Positions 23,363 to 54,240 of a DNA stretch of 64,000 bases are shown here, one piece after another (position 1 is the stretch's first letter; each line of letters starts with the position of its first letter). This DNA comes from Ptychodera flava (lineage: Eukaryota; Hemichordata; Enteropneusta; Ptychoderidae). Both the position numbers and the translations under genes were made by a program. The notes beneath the pieces were generated by a model that ran no database searches, was not told the origin of the DNA, and worked only from the letters and a program-made list of their open reading frames with translations. Location: the NCBI RefSeq assembly GCF_041260155.1, contig NC_091930.1, positions 48,033,402-48,097,401 of the forward strand. Reading direction: 5' to 3'.

Positions 23363-25732
23363 ATGAAGCAGTTACAACAGAAATACACAGACCATATAGA
23401 GAGGTGCTGTGAAAGCAACGTCAATTATGCTTTCTGGAGTTCGTATTTGAACATGGTACAGCTACTACTCCTATTCATCAGAGGTACACGTGAGGGGGAC
23501 TGGCATTTACATCTAGCTGCTATACGACAGATGTTACCATGGTACTTTGCCTATGGGAAAGTCAATTATTCACGTTATCTTCCAGTCTATCTGCAGGAAA
23601 TGTTAGCTCTGCCACAAGCACATCCTGATGTATATGAGAAATTTTGTGAAGGTGAATTTGCTGTACAGCGATCATGTGATCATCCATTTTCAATGACAGC
23701 ATGTGATCAAGTCATCGAACAGACTTTCAATCGTGAATCCAAGACAAAAGGTGGCCTGGTTGGTTTCACACGAAACAAGGGTGCACTCAACCGATGGATT
23801 CTCAGTCATCCAGCACGTTCAGCTATTGCAACAGGTTGCTTCACCCAAGCTGGTAAGACAGACAAGCAGTCAGAAAATAAAGACCTGACACAAGCCAGGA
23901 TGAAGAGAGATGAATCCGATGTGCAAGAAGTAATGTCAACCTTGCTGTCAGTTGGGTCACCGTTCACCAGTGATAAAGATAGTCAACTAGTTCATCTTAC
24001 AGCTGGTGCCCTAGCTAGTGAAGAGATCATGTCAGATCTTACCAATGCATATTCAAGAGGCGAAGAGGCCTACCTACTGTTTGAGAGTGAGCGTCTTACA
24101 CAAGGAGTCAAAGATTTGTTTGACAAAATGTCCGTGGTACGAGGGAAGACGTTTGCAGATATATCCAAGAAACCAAAGTCAAAAGTAACCATGAACTGCT
24201 TGTCGCTGAAAGAAAATAGAAATCTTCTCCAGAGAATGCTGTTGATTGCACAGGTACGACAACTTGATCTTCATGATGCTCTGACATACCCACTAGGCCC
24301 AGTTCCAGCAATGTTGGCCAACTTCGATGAGACAATGACGAAGACAAATAAAGCTGTTCTTGCTCATCATCTGGAGGCAACATTTCCAGAAGCTATTGTT
24401 GACCTCAGTTTCAAAGGCAAGACTGCCATTATTGTTGATGCTATGGCGATGATTCAAATACAAAGTAAAATACCAGCTACATTTGGAGAATTTGCATCCA
24501 GCATATTTTACCAGTTGAGAGCAATCGCCGCTAAGTATGGTGCTACAAGAATTGACTTTGTCATCGATCAGTACAGAGAACAGTCCATAAAAGATGCAGA
24601 GAGAAAACGTAGAGCAAACACAGGTACCCTTACTGAGATCCGGATCACAAGACCAACTCTAAATATGCCAAGGCAGTTCAAAAAGTATCTTGCCTCTGGT
24701 AAGAATAAGGAATCTCTCCTGCTCTTTCTGTTTGAATCCTGGAAAGAATATGAATCAGAATGCCTGCAGGGTATCACCATGTATGTTACCAATGGTGAGT
24801 TATGCTACAGGTTGCAATCTGCAGACGGTGTTATGGACGTAACCGAGGTACCTGAATTACAGTGTGACCATGAAGAGGCTGACACAAGACTACTACTTCA
24901 TGCTCAACATGCATCATACATTGGGGAGGCAGACAACATTGTCATTCGCAGTCCTGATACAGATGTCTTGATGTTAGTTGTGAGTTGTGCTCATCAATTA
25001 CAGGGCCAGCTGTTCCTACATCAAACCAGCAAAAATGGTAAAATCCTCTATGTAAATAAGATATCAGAGTCTTTGGGAGACAAGACTTCCCTGGCTCTCC
25101 TTGGCCTTCATGTGTTCTCTGGCTGTGATAGCGTGAGTGCTTTCAAAGGCAAAGGCAAGAAGAAGATGATAAAAATGCTGCTTGGAAGTGATACCTACAC
25201 TGGTACATTCCATGACTTGGGAATGTCATGGACATTGTCTGATACCCTGATGACACAAATAGAGTCCTTTGTCTGTAATTTGTATGGACAAAGCCGATGC
25301 AGTAATGTGAATGAAGCAAGATACAACTGCTTTCGTCTTGGCCTACACAGTGATGGTGCCCTCCCTCCAAACAAAGACAGCCTGAAATTGCATACACAGC
25401 GTGCAAACTACCAAACAGCAATCTACAGGCGATGTTTGCAAGCCAAAATGGATGCACCAAGCCCACATGGACATGGATGGATACTGCAAGACTCAGAGCT
25501 ATCAATCCAGTGGATGACACTTCCCCCTGCACCAGATTCTATCATCAATTTTGTAAGCTGTAAATGCAAGAAGTCTGGATGCTCATCAAGATGTTCATGT
25601 AGAGAAGTGGAATTGCATTGCACAGAGCTGTGTCAGTGTGTTTCCTGTACAAACACAACAAACATTGATGAAAGTGAACTAGCAGATGAAGAGAATGATA
25701 GCTCCTCAGACATAGAAAGTGACATTGAATAA
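23363..25732 (+). CDS. Open C-terminal part (789 codons): XPG/FEN1-like PIN nuclease with Cys-rich tail
   Basis: An uninterrupted frame with good codon texture. Residues ~355-600 carry an acid pattern of the XPG/FEN1 (PIN-like) nuclease fold: Asp359 in AIIVDAMAMI, Glu504/Glu505/Asp507 in DHEEADTRLL, Asp532/Asp534 in SPDTDVLML, and Asp589 in FSGCDSVSAF, where FEN1-type enzymes have their EAEA, DxD and GCD motifs. Residues 733-762 are Cys-rich (CxC-x4-C-x3-CxC-x6-C-x3-CxCxxC), resembling CXC/tesmin-type zinc modules, followed by an acidic tail. The assignment rests on motif order and is inference; the family has no established function that I know. It may belong to a multicopy, mobile-element-associated family. 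AATAAA lies at 25908, 176 bp after the stop. Confidence 0.75.
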   Translation: MKQLQQKYTDHIERCCESNVNYAFWSSYLNMVQLLLLFIRGTREGDWHLHLAAIRQMLPWYFAYGKVNYSRYLPVYLQEMLALPQAHPDVYEKFCEGEFAVQRSCDHPFSMTACDQVIEQTFNRESKTKGGLVGFTRNKGALNRWILSHPARSAIATGCFTQAGKTDKQSENKDLTQARMKRDESDVQEVMSTLLSVGSPFTSDKDSQLVHLTAGALASEEIMSDLTNAYSRGEEAYLLFESERLTQGVKDLFDKMSVVRGKTFADISKKPKSKVTMNCLSLKENRNLLQRMLLIAQVRQLDLHDALTYPLGPVPAMLANFDETMTKTNKAVLAHHLEATFPEAIVDLSFKGKTAIIVDAMAMIQIQSKIPATFGEFASSIFYQLRAIAAKYGATRIDFVIDQYREQSIKDAERKRRANTGTLTEIRITRPTLNMPRQFKKYLASGKNKESLLLFLFESWKEYESECLQGITMYVTNGELCYRLQSADGVMDVTEVPELQCDHEEADTRLLLHAQHASYIGEADNIVIRSPDTDVLMLVVSCAHQLQGQLFLHQTSKNGKILYVNKISESLGDKTSLALLGLHVFSGCDSVSAFKGKGKKKMIKMLLGSDTYTGTFHDLGMSWTLSDTLMTQIESFVCNLYGQSRCSNVNEARYNCFRLGLHSDGALPPNKDSLKLHTQRANYQTAIYRRCLQAKMDAPSPHGHGWILQDSELSIQWMTLPPAPDSIINFVSCKCKKSGCSSRCSCREVELHCTELCQCVSCTNTTNIDESELADEENDSSSDIESDIE

Positions 25733-26892
25733 ACTAATTAACTGTAAGGAAGACATAGACAAAATCAAACATTCAATCATAGTGATCGCAATACAGATAA
25801 CACTCACTGACAATAGAGAATTATGGACACTTGTGTCTTTCAAATGAAGGGAGATTTCAAATTGAAATGTATTTCCACTGATTGTTCATCTGACAAAAAA
25901 CACAAAGAATAAAAAACCAGAGTGAAGACTAACAATTGTGGTCATTTCTCCCGTGTAAATTGAAACTTCCAGGCAATTTTTACCATATACTCTCAAATAG
26001 TTGAGTACATCAAGGTTAAGAATACGATAAGTATGGACCCTAGGGATTCTCCATATTGGTAAAAATTAATTAAAAGAAGGTAATTAGCCATATGAAAGTA
26101 ACACCAACCACTTTTTTCAAGAAGGAATAACACAACACATCACACCTTATCATGTAGGATCAGCAACCGTTTCAACAAAATCAAAGGAAATGCCCGGTCG
26201 ATACATCTTCTTTTTTAGTGTGAAAAGTTAAAAAAATTGCAGTTTTGGTTAAAAAATATATGTTAGACATTTTCAAGAAATGTTTGTGGATCTCATGTGG
26301 GAAAATTGGAGATGAAAAGGGAATAGTTTCATGGTTTTGAACATACAGTAAACCAATAAACACATCATCTCTTTTTTTTCACAAAAAACATGAAAATGTG
26401 TGTTTTTGGTAAAAAAGTGCTTTTTTCATGTTTTTCGATGAAATAACAGTTGTTTTCAATTTTTCTTATAATTATTTTGGTACACTCAACAATAACTATC
26501 ATGAACAGAGTAACAACATACTTTTCATCATTTTCACTGAAAATTACAAAAAAACCAAGCTTTTTGGTCAAAAATCTAATTAATGTGCAAGATTTTGCAA
26601 TGGAAAATTGTGATTTCCATACAAGCATGTTGTAAACTGTCTTTTCACATAATATCAATATGCACAAACGTCTGGGTACAAAAAAATATCAACTTCTAGA
26701 GCGTTTTATAGGTCTCGGCCCACAGACTATTACATTACTTCGTGTGAAAAGCACAGCGTCAAACCTATGTGCACTCGGAATACACATTCGGTCACAGTCT
26801 GTCAACATAGCTGTTCTTAGTCAGCCAGTAGCTGCTGCGTACGCCCGAGAAACGCCAAGGGATTAGAGCGATTCCAGTGAAAATCCTTCGTC
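25733..26892. other. 3' flank of the XPG-like gene and upstream region of gene C
   Basis: AT-rich. Between 26215 and 26610 several loosely similar 'tttttggt(t/c)aaaaa' units recur. The ~230 bp before the gene C start do not align clearly with the gene B 5' flank, unlike the coding exons, so the upstream regions of B and C stop being homologous here. Confidence 0.45.
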
Positions 26893-34208
<7,316 letters not shown>

Positions 34209-34306
34209 ACACATGTTTCATTCACTAGTTCTGAAGTTAAACTTTACTGTGACGTCATGTCATGGTGTCCGTGCATACAGATGCTACGCGGATATTATGT
34301 TAGTAC

Positions 34307-34600
34307 GCACATCTTAATTTTTGCTCGAACTTTCCACAGGGTAACTTTCAACTCTGTCTCTTCAAAATAAAGAAATCAAATCAGGAATCATCGTGCAAGC
34401 TTTAATACCAGACAAACAAAGGACCTATCATTTACCGACATTCGAGAAAAATGGCTTCAAACCCTCAGCTTACACTATTGAGAATATTGAGTTTTCTACT
34501 TTCTAAAAATAAGCCTGGTGGAAAGTTTATTCACTCCATGAGCTAGCTGAAAATGAGCAACAGCTTCGAATGATATTCAGGGCTATTCTTACCACCTAAC
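34307..34600. mobile_element. Diverged family 1 MITE downstream of gene C
   Basis: Retains TTTTTGCTCGAACTTTCC, ATTTACCGACATTCGAGAAA and a terminal ATTCTTACCACC. It also supplies an AATAAA at 34366 that could serve gene C polyadenylation. Confidence 0.5.
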
Positions 34601-35055
34601 ACAGGGTAATTAATGGACGCATCGATTCCTCATTGTGTAGATACAGTGTTACGATCAATTTTAACACATAAGCTAGATGACGTCTTCATCAAGTTCGAGT
34701 TTGATTAGTCGTCTGTTATATTTTATCTTTTCAGGGAGAGCCGAGAAAGTTCCTTTCTTTTGATATTTTTTTATGTTGTTTCAGAATCTTTTGAAATTCG
34801 CACAGAATCATCGCTGGAGGGCGTTCTCTTTATATCTCAAACTGTATTTCTTTCTCTGCTGAGTTGGCAAATAAATATTCAAATTATTCAGATTTATTGA
34901 GACTGAATGCATCCCATCATTTTTGCTATTTAACCCAACTTTTTTATTTCGCCTTCCTTTCATTTCAAGAACATCAATGCTTGGTTTACCTTGTTGTACT
35001 TTTATACTTTCGAAGTTCATCTCTTACTTTTTCTCTTTGTAATATGCCAGTAAAT

Positions 35056-35059
<4 letters not shown>

Positions 35060-35127
<68 letters not shown>
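35060..35127. repeat. (TA)n microsatellite
   Basis: Uniform TA run in the spacer between C and D. Confidence 0.95.
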
Positions 35128-35130
<3 letters not shown>

Positions 35131-35192
35131 GATAATATATTTGAAGTCTATCTCCTTTTCTGTATGTAGAATACTAGTCGAGTAAGATTAAA

Positions 35193-35600
35193 AGTGCTTA
35201 ATAATAATAATAATAATAATAAATAATATTTATTTCTGACGCGCACTACACATACGTCTCAGTGCGATTTACACATTCAAAACAGAAACAAACAAACACT
35301 AAAAACCTGCAACAGCGATAAAAGAAAATGAAAACAAACAATGTCAAAATCTGTCAACACCTGTACCATTCTCGTACATGACTTGAAGTGATAAAATAAA
35401 ACAAAAGACGGTGATAAAAAAGGCAGAAAGCAGCAGAATAAATTAAAAAGTCCCAGTTAAAAACCATACAGAAGATGATCCGAAAAACTCAATCACAAAT
35501 AGCACTGATTAAAAAGATGAGTTTTTAAAAGATCTGGCATTGCGAATCACAGGCGGCAGTGAATTCCACAGAGCAGGTGCACAAACAAGAAGACTAATAA
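35193..35600 (-). mobile_element. 5'-truncated LINE 3' end
   Basis: On the minus strand the sequence reads APALWNSLPPVIRNARSF, the usual C-terminal signature of L2/CR1/jockey-like LINE reverse transcriptase proteins, then about 300 bp of 3' UTR ending in an (ATT)n tail (35201-35227 on the plus strand). Everything upstream of that motif is missing, so it is a dead 5'-truncated copy. Confidence 0.65.
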
Positions 35601-35611
35601 TATATTATATG

Positions 35612-37084
<1,473 letters not shown>

Positions 37085-37263
37085 AAAATTTTATTTTTTC
37101 TGCATTGGGTTAACACACGGATCGATAAATTTTGGGTAATTTGTTTCTCTAGAACCAGAATTTGAACGGCGGTCGCCGATTTTTTATCTTCATTTTGAAA
37201 CGATTCCTTGAGGAAATTTTAAAAGTTTAAGTCTGTCACTTTCGAGGCGCATACTACCGTAAT
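37085..37263. mobile_element. Partial family 1 MITE
   Basis: Shares GGTAATTTGTTTCTCTAG, GTTTAAGTCTGTCACTTTCG and GAGGCGCATACTACCGTAA with the family; the left half is missing. Confidence 0.6.
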
Positions 37264-37339
37264 ACAAGACAGTACAAGGACACATTCGTCGACATATACT
37301 CGAAAGGATGTAAATACACTAGAGTGTGCACTCTGCTGA

Positions 37340-37359
37340 TGCAATATCTGGATATTGAA
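37340..37359. promoter_or_regulatory. Palindromic site upstream of gene D
   Basis: TGCAATATCTGGATATTGAA is an imperfect version of the perfect 20-bp palindrome at 54241-54260 upstream of gene E. The two lie at matching places relative to a second shared block (GCGCCC, then CAA, GCCTG, TTT and TAT). Regulatory function is inferred. Confidence 0.5.
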
Positions 37360-37471
37360 CAGCACTAGTGCAATTATTGTACAGATGAGATCCGCGGCCA
37401 AGAACAGAGTTTTTGAATCCGGATTAGGCTGACGCGGTAGTTAGCGCCCCCAAGCGCCTGCTTTCATATCA

Positions 37472-37904
37472 GGGAGCGTTCGGCTATTTAATAGCCAGGG
37501 CGGGCCGGCAAATTCCCGTGCATCAGTCTAAATAAGGGAATCCCGTACTCATTGCCCTCCTAAATTGATAACCCCCTTTTAAGGTGACAAAAATTTCATG
37601 ACACCCCCTCCATAATTGCTTGAGTGAGTATTGGTCTGATAGGAATAGCTCATTGCCATCGACGAGCTCAATTTACAAGAAGACTACTCTGTACAGAGTC
37701 ACAAAAACAACATGATGTTCATGTGACAGATAATACATATACTTTTATTGAGATTACAGTGGTCGGGATGGGTACTTTTGAAAATCAAGTGACCAACCTA
37801 TGCATTTTTGAAAAATACATGACCCCCTTTGCATTTTCCAAATTTAAGGTGACCCCCCCCCGGATTTAGCCGGGCCACCCCGGCCTTAATAACTGAACGC
37901 TCCC
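37472..37904. mobile_element. MITE in the gene D promoter (GGGAGCGTTC family)
   Basis: 433 bp, ends GGGAGCGTTCGGCTATT and its inverse; flanked by TCA on the left and TTA on the right, a possible decayed 3-bp duplication. It lies between the block shared with the gene E promoter and the ATG of gene D, its right end only 80 bp before the ATG. Same family as 3820-4797. Confidence 0.8.
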
Positions 37905-37984
37905 TTAGTGTCTACTGCTACCATCACGGTTGTTCAGGCGGTGGAAGGAAGATCGGTCTTTGGAACTAGAAAAAAAAAACGATC

Positions 37985-48328
<10,344 letters not shown>

Positions 48329-48904
48329 AGACAATAGGCTGTGAACGGTCTGCAAAGATAGTTGCTTTTGGAATAACAAAACTTCAGTTTGATTTTTCAA
48401 AATCATGACAGAATGTTTCTACAGAGGCAGATACTATTTTGCTCCTGCAAATCATTGAATTATCTTCTTTATCAGTGTGAACATTTTCAGTTGCGAGATT
48501 GGTAATGTAAAGCAATTCTCCTAGCTTTTACACTTCTTCATGCGTACCTCTGACGACCCCTTGGCAAAGTCATTCTAACCTAATATAAATTATTGAAAGT
48601 GCGATTTGTTGTATTTGTTTTCCTTTAATTTATAACAGAACAGAAGAACACAGCGAACAGAACAGTTCTTTCACATGAATATGAAAGGGTCATCTGTAGG
48701 TTTCGATTACTTTTTAGCTCACGTCTGTTATTTTACCATCGTTTTCTTAAATGTCAACTATATTATCTTCTTCTACTCCCCAAACCATGTTGATGTACTC
48801 AGCATTCAGCTTGTCAACTCAACCTGTACATGTACAGACTGCATTGTTGTTGCTAACAAATGAATTCTGGTCCGGACTAGAATTCAAAAGTAAGCAACGG
48901 CAAT

Positions 48905-49015
48905 GCAGACGATGTGTTGACAAGCTGAATAGTGGGTGTTCAACATCCTTTGGGTTGTGGCATACTTGAGGTTATAATTGCCATACAGAGCAAAAATAGT
49001 GAAACAAAAATCATC
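48905..49015. repeat. Interspersed repeat copy (pair with 1-110)
   Basis: See 1-110: TTGACAAGCTGAATAGTGGG aligns with the window start. It lies about 580 bp after the gene D stop. Confidence 0.45.
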
Positions 49016-49212
49016 AAAAGATACTGCTACTGACCCATTGAGTTAATATCATGGTTTGTTAAAAAAGATGCTATCGAAAGAAATATTTCCCTATGCATGC
49101 GGTATTTTTACATTTGTTTACCTTTTATTTGTATTATTGATAAAAATCCCTTGAAATAATCAATCATCGATGGCACATTCACCGCTTTGGTTTTTAATTT
49201 GATATCTTACAG

Positions 49213-49561
49213 TTAAAGTAGCAGGCACCTTGGAATTAAAACACCTAAACTCTTCTTAAAGATTTCCGTAAGGCAACTTTAAACCATTCGATTTTGAAGT
49301 AAAGACTGAAAATCAGGATCACCGTACAAAAGTTGGTTACTACAGAAACGAATTACCCATCTACCCAGACTTAAAAGGGGAAAAATAGCTGCTATCCTTG
49401 TGGTAACTCTATTAAAAATCACATTTTCGAATTTCAGAAAAATAAGCCAATGAAAGCTTTTATTTCATAAGCTTCAAAATGGTCCCCATAAGTTACAGAC
49501 TGAATTCGGTATGTGAAGGTTTAGAGTCCGAACACCTGTCAGTAGGGGGCGGACTGCTAAG
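49213..49561. mobile_element. Diverged family 1 MITE
   Basis: Starts TTAAAGTAGCAGGCACCTTG, contains GGATCACCGTACAAAAGTTGG, and ends near GAGTCCGAACACCTGTC. Between genes D and E. Confidence 0.6.
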
Positions 49562-50745
49562 ACAATAAAGTCACATAAGTCGACACAATGATTTTGTCCA
49601 CATCTGATGACTTATAGCCCGGGACAGAATTCATTTGTCAACGACCCTTTAGGGTAATAATTCTATTTCGGGAGAGACTAGAAGAAACTGTTCATAGAAT
49701 AAAAATAACGTAAGTATGATGAAATATTATAGCTCTTTTTCCTTTACCAAAAACCTGTTGTTAACTCAGAATATAAAACAAGATCCTTTTACTTAACTTG
49801 GATTTCACCTTTTCATTTTTATTTTCATATCCGCTTAACATTTTTTCTCAAAGTAATTAAAACAAGATACTTTGTTGTTAGAAAGGGTTACGTCTTAAGA
49901 ACTTGTCACCAATCGTAATAAGCGAGCTCATTGGCAACAGAATCAGTCACGGGACAGTTTATGGGACACCAAAATAGTTTAAACATTTTCTGATCGGCTG
50001 CTTGTTACCTAGAGAGATAACACAGGTGCAGTGCCAATCTTTTTCAAATATATCTATCTGACTTATAGATTGATATATGTCGGGTGCCACATGTGGGGCA
50101 GGATGCGCTTACTATTTTCGAAACACCTGACATCACTTCTTGGTCTTCTGGCCAGAGGTCAATATATCTTTCTTTCATGAATATGACTTTGTTTGTGTAC
50201 CGTCTATTTACTGTCTGTTCTGTGCTGTTTTGTGTCTATGTTTACAACTATTGTCTTACGAATTCTGACCTACTGTTATTGGATTATGGATTGGTATGAT
50301 TGCGATTATTATAGTAACCTTTACGTAGACTTGGCATTTGTCTGTGTGCTTTTTTAAAGCTGTACATTCATATCAATTATATTAATGATTAGATGTACAA
50401 AGCGCATGTTTGGAAAAAAACAATTAAAATACATAAAGTGCCTTTGAATTTGTTTTGTATCGGCAATGATAAATTTGTGGACATGGTGAGTAAGGAATAT
50501 ACAAATTGTTTATTTTTTGTATACATTTGTTGATGGAGTATGCGCCTCTAAACTGAGGGTTACTAATCTTTAGCTGAAACATTACTGCAAAACTTTTAAA
50601 CCTTTCTCTTTTACGATGATGAACAGAAATCGGAGATCACACAACACATCTATTTACAAGTCCTCGATATTCGAAATAAAAATCTGCTTCTATCATCTGT
50701 GTTGATAGTCGGGAATATTAAATTGAATTGACACAACGGTAAGAC
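49562..50745. other. Spacer, nothing recognised
   Basis: AT-rich DNA between two MITE copies; no exon or repeat with clear ends seen. Confidence 0.45.
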
Positions 50746-50759
50746 GATGATAACTTCGC

Positions 50760-50970
50760 TTCACTTGCCCCACTTAAGAAAGTGTCTCGGGGATATTTGG
50801 ACTCTGAAACTTTTCCAATTCTTTGCTGGTCTACCACTTGTGGGGGTTCATTTTAAAGCCCTTGGAATGAGAAAACTTTTCATTGTCTTAGTTATTTTGA
50901 AAATCGAAAATTGTATTTTTATCCATAGAGTTAATATAGGAATGACAGCCATTTTGAATTTCAAATATCA
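50760..50970. mobile_element. Family 1 MITE joined to a LINE
   Basis: Matches 11287-11520 (GTGGGGGTTCATTTTAAAGC, CATAGAGTTAATATAGGAAT, ATTTTGAATTTCAAATATC) and then stops abruptly inside its own sequence, where the LINE reverse transcriptase frame begins. Confidence 0.65.
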
Positions 50971-53820
50971 GATAATTTCAAATAATCTATTCCAGAGTCT
51001 TACCATGTTCAATTTATTCCTTAATAGACAAGGGTCCCAACCCATATCTCCATTTATACCAAGTATAGGGGCAAATTTGTGGACGCCAAGAAAATATCTA
51101 ATCGCTCTGTTTTGAATTGACTCACATTTTGAAGAGAAACGGTAGCCCCAAATTGAAGAACAGTAGTCTAAAATTGGAGTAATACAAGAATGAAATAGAG
51201 TTGTAAAAGTGTTATATCTAAAATCCTTAAACATGTGTATCTTAGAAATAACTGATCCCAAAGCTCTACCTGCAGCACTTGCTAGGGTTTCAGAAGTCAC
51301 TTCAAAATTTAAGAACTGATCCAAAACTAAACCCAAATATTTATACTGAGAAACTACGTCAAGATTTGTACCACCAAATTGGAAAATAAAGTCTGTTTTC
51401 ATTTGTCCCATATTTCGAAAATGAACAATTTGTGTTTTGGACTTGTTCATCATCATACGCCACCTTTTGCACCAATCTTGTAGATGATCAATCATCTTTT
51501 GTAAATTTGTCTCATTTTCAGCAAGCATAACAATATCATCGGCATACAACATAATATTAATTAATGAGTTACTACCTGGAATACCTAAAGCTAAATCATT
51601 AATCTTAATTGCTAAATCATTGATAAAAATAGAAAAAAGTGTTGGGGAAAGTACATCACCTTGTCTGACTCCATAAGTTGTTGCAAACCAAGACGTAAAT
51701 GTTTCCGTTTACATTAATACATGATAAAGAGTTACAATACATACTTTAATAGACTCATAGAGACTCCCATTAATATTATTTTGCAACAATTTATAGAACA
51801 GTAAGTCCCTGTCAACCCAATCGAAAGCCTTTTTCATGTCAACAAAAACAGAAAAAGTTGGTAAATTTTGAGCTTTTCTATTTCGTATAATATATGTAAG
51901 GACATAAATATGGTCAAGACAAGTTTTTGTTTTTCTGAAACCATTCTGTTCGTCAACTATTATTTTTTCTAAATCAAGGTATTTCGTTAATCTATTATTT
52001 AAAATACCAGAGTAAAGCTTACTTATGTTAGACAATAAACTGACCTCCCTGTAATTTAACGGGACACGTGGGTCAGATAGAGCACTTTTTGGGATGGGTT
52101 TGATTACTGTCTTTCCCCACTGTGAGGGCACTCTACCAGAAGTAAAACAAAGTTGGAAAAGGTGATGAAGAATGTTAATCGCATGATCATTCTTTAAGAT
52201 CTCGTATGGGATTTTATCTGAACCAACTGCCTTGTTGCATTTAGAGCGATTAACAACATAGACAACTTCTTGTAGAGAAATATCACTATTCAGATACACA
52301 TTAAGACTTGCATTATTTGCTAGATACATTTGTTCACACTGAGCTTTAGCACCGATGATTTTTGTATAAAAAGAATCATCGAAAGTCGATTCATTCTCGA
52401 TATCAGATAAATTATACAATCCCTCAAAATCACTTTTCCATTTATGTAAAACAAAATTAATATCATTAATTATCATACCATCGTCACCATAAACTTCAGA
52501 AGGAATGTCCTTCTTACACCTAGGTCCTAACTTATTAATTTGGTTCCAAAATTCTGTTGGATTTGACGCATTTAAACATTCTATATTAGACATCAACGAT
52601 GATATTCTCTCTTGGCAGTTCGAAAAGTTTTATCAAACTTTCTTCGTGCTGTCAAAAACTCGTGTTTCAAAACTAGACCAACTCTTTTAGAACAATGACT
52701 ATTCAGAAATTTACGTTCTTTTTCCCTTAAATCTTTCCAAAGACTGGAAAGTTCACTCGACCAGAATGGTTTAGACGTTTTACGTTTTCTAGAACAAGTA
52801 GGAGGAAATCTCGAGAATCAAGTTTCGAGTCCATTTCATGAAAAATACACTGACAGAGAGAATCATACAAATTATCAATGACATATTGATTTTGTTGGCT
52901 AGCTTGTATAGTGTCCACGATTTGAATTATGGCATGCCTACACATATCAGAATCAAGGAAATTAGGTGGGATACTTGAAGTATTGTACTTTCTTTGTGTT
53001 GCTTCACTAGTGGACATATTTGAAGACGCATGCAAGCCTCGCACGTTGAAAACACAATAGAAAGAATAGAATGATCTGGGACAGCACGATCACTTAAAAG
53101 TCCATGCAAATTAAAACAATCATTAACTGAGATACTGGTATCACTTTGAATTCCTACAATACTCAATATTGTTGTGCGGTAGAATAAAATAGTCAACTAC
53201 CGCTTTACCTCTATGAGAAATTGAAGTAAAATTATCATTGGCAGGAGTAATCCTACCATTCACAATACACATTTTGATGTCTTTCAAAAACTCAATAAGG
53301 CTTTCTCCATGTTTGTTGACAGTATGGTCTATACAACATCTTTCACCTATATTATCAATATCTGGTACATAATCTAGCAATGAACCAACTCTGCCATTTA
53401 GATCACCACAAAAAGTCATATTATCAACATCGGAATTTATATAGAGCTGACAAATGACTAATGAAAGAAGTTGATTCACTACTCCAAGTAGAATTCTAGG
53501 GTAACAAATAACATGTAAACACCAAAAAGCTATAATCTGTAAACTTGTTGACAAATGTGAGACCGACAACACCATCACGACTTTTGTCAATGATGGACAC
53601 AGAAAACAAATTGAACGACGACTTCTTTACAAGGATACCGACACCACCAGATGCGCGAATGAAACCAGACCAGGTGTGCTCTTCTCAAGTGAGTCTCGTT
53701 CAGACAAAAGATATCCGATTTCTGACATAAAATAATGTTTTCCAGTAGTTCTTTATCATGATTCTTTACAGTCCAACCGTTAATGTTCCACTGAGAAATT
53801 GAAATTTCCTAGTATTGTAA
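50968..53820 (-). mobile_element. Broken LINE with AP endonuclease and reverse transcriptase
   Basis: Minus strand. Endonuclease start ISQWNINGW and NETHLR near 53810-53690, CGDLNGRVG near 53410, SHRGKAVVDYFILPH near 53200; reverse transcriptase blocks NYREVSLLSNISKLY, NGFRKTKTCLDHIYVL, FVDMKKAFDWVDRDLLF, then in another phase YGVRQGDVLSPTLFSIF and MLYADDIVMLAENE. Several frame changes and stops (for example between 51709 and 51670, and around 52600-53200) make it inactive. The coding end is cut at the junction with the MITE at 50970. Clade uncertain. Confidence 0.85.
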
Positions 53821-54240
53821 AAATGTTGAGAGTCTAGTACATTCTACCTGAAATCAATGTTATATATAGAAATATTGCAGATTTCGTTTACGTGCTATAA
53901 CACGCAGTAGTTACCCGAGAGAATTTTATCATGTTTAGAATTGACTCAAAATATTGTTTTAGTGTATAGAATTGCTTAAGTTTCTTTTGTCGTCAGACAG
54001 ATAAAAATAGGTCGACAACAGACAGATGTCGACAAATCTTGTTCATCTAAGAACCCCAAAATCTGTCTTTATATAAACAGGATCGCAAGCTGAGAAGAAA
54101 TGAATGTTGCAGATGTGGCAGGCCTTGAGAATGCAGGGAAAACATAATGTATCCAAACAAGGCATCGTAAAGATACACAGTCAACGAAAGAGAACGAAAC
54201 GGAATTCAAAAATGCGTTTCAAGTTATCGCTCTGGTATGG
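53821..54240. other. 5' flank of gene E upstream of the palindrome
   Basis: No element or exon seen. The palindrome-containing part that follows is shared with the gene D promoter. Confidence 0.4.

Noticed and set aside
23363-25732. The 789-codon frame as a retroelement integrase or reverse transcriptase
   Set aside because: No reverse transcriptase YADD-type or integrase zinc/DDE arrangement is visible; the acid motifs follow XPG/FEN1 order, and the upstream part has introns.
26365-26667. A minus-strand ~100-residue protein
   Set aside because: AT-rich low-complexity frame over loosely repeated sequence, with no family resemblance.
34209-34740. A possible 8b-type alternative exon downstream of gene C
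   Set aside because: No acceptor followed by the acidic-Cys-Gly-Gly pattern was found; only a diverged MITE.
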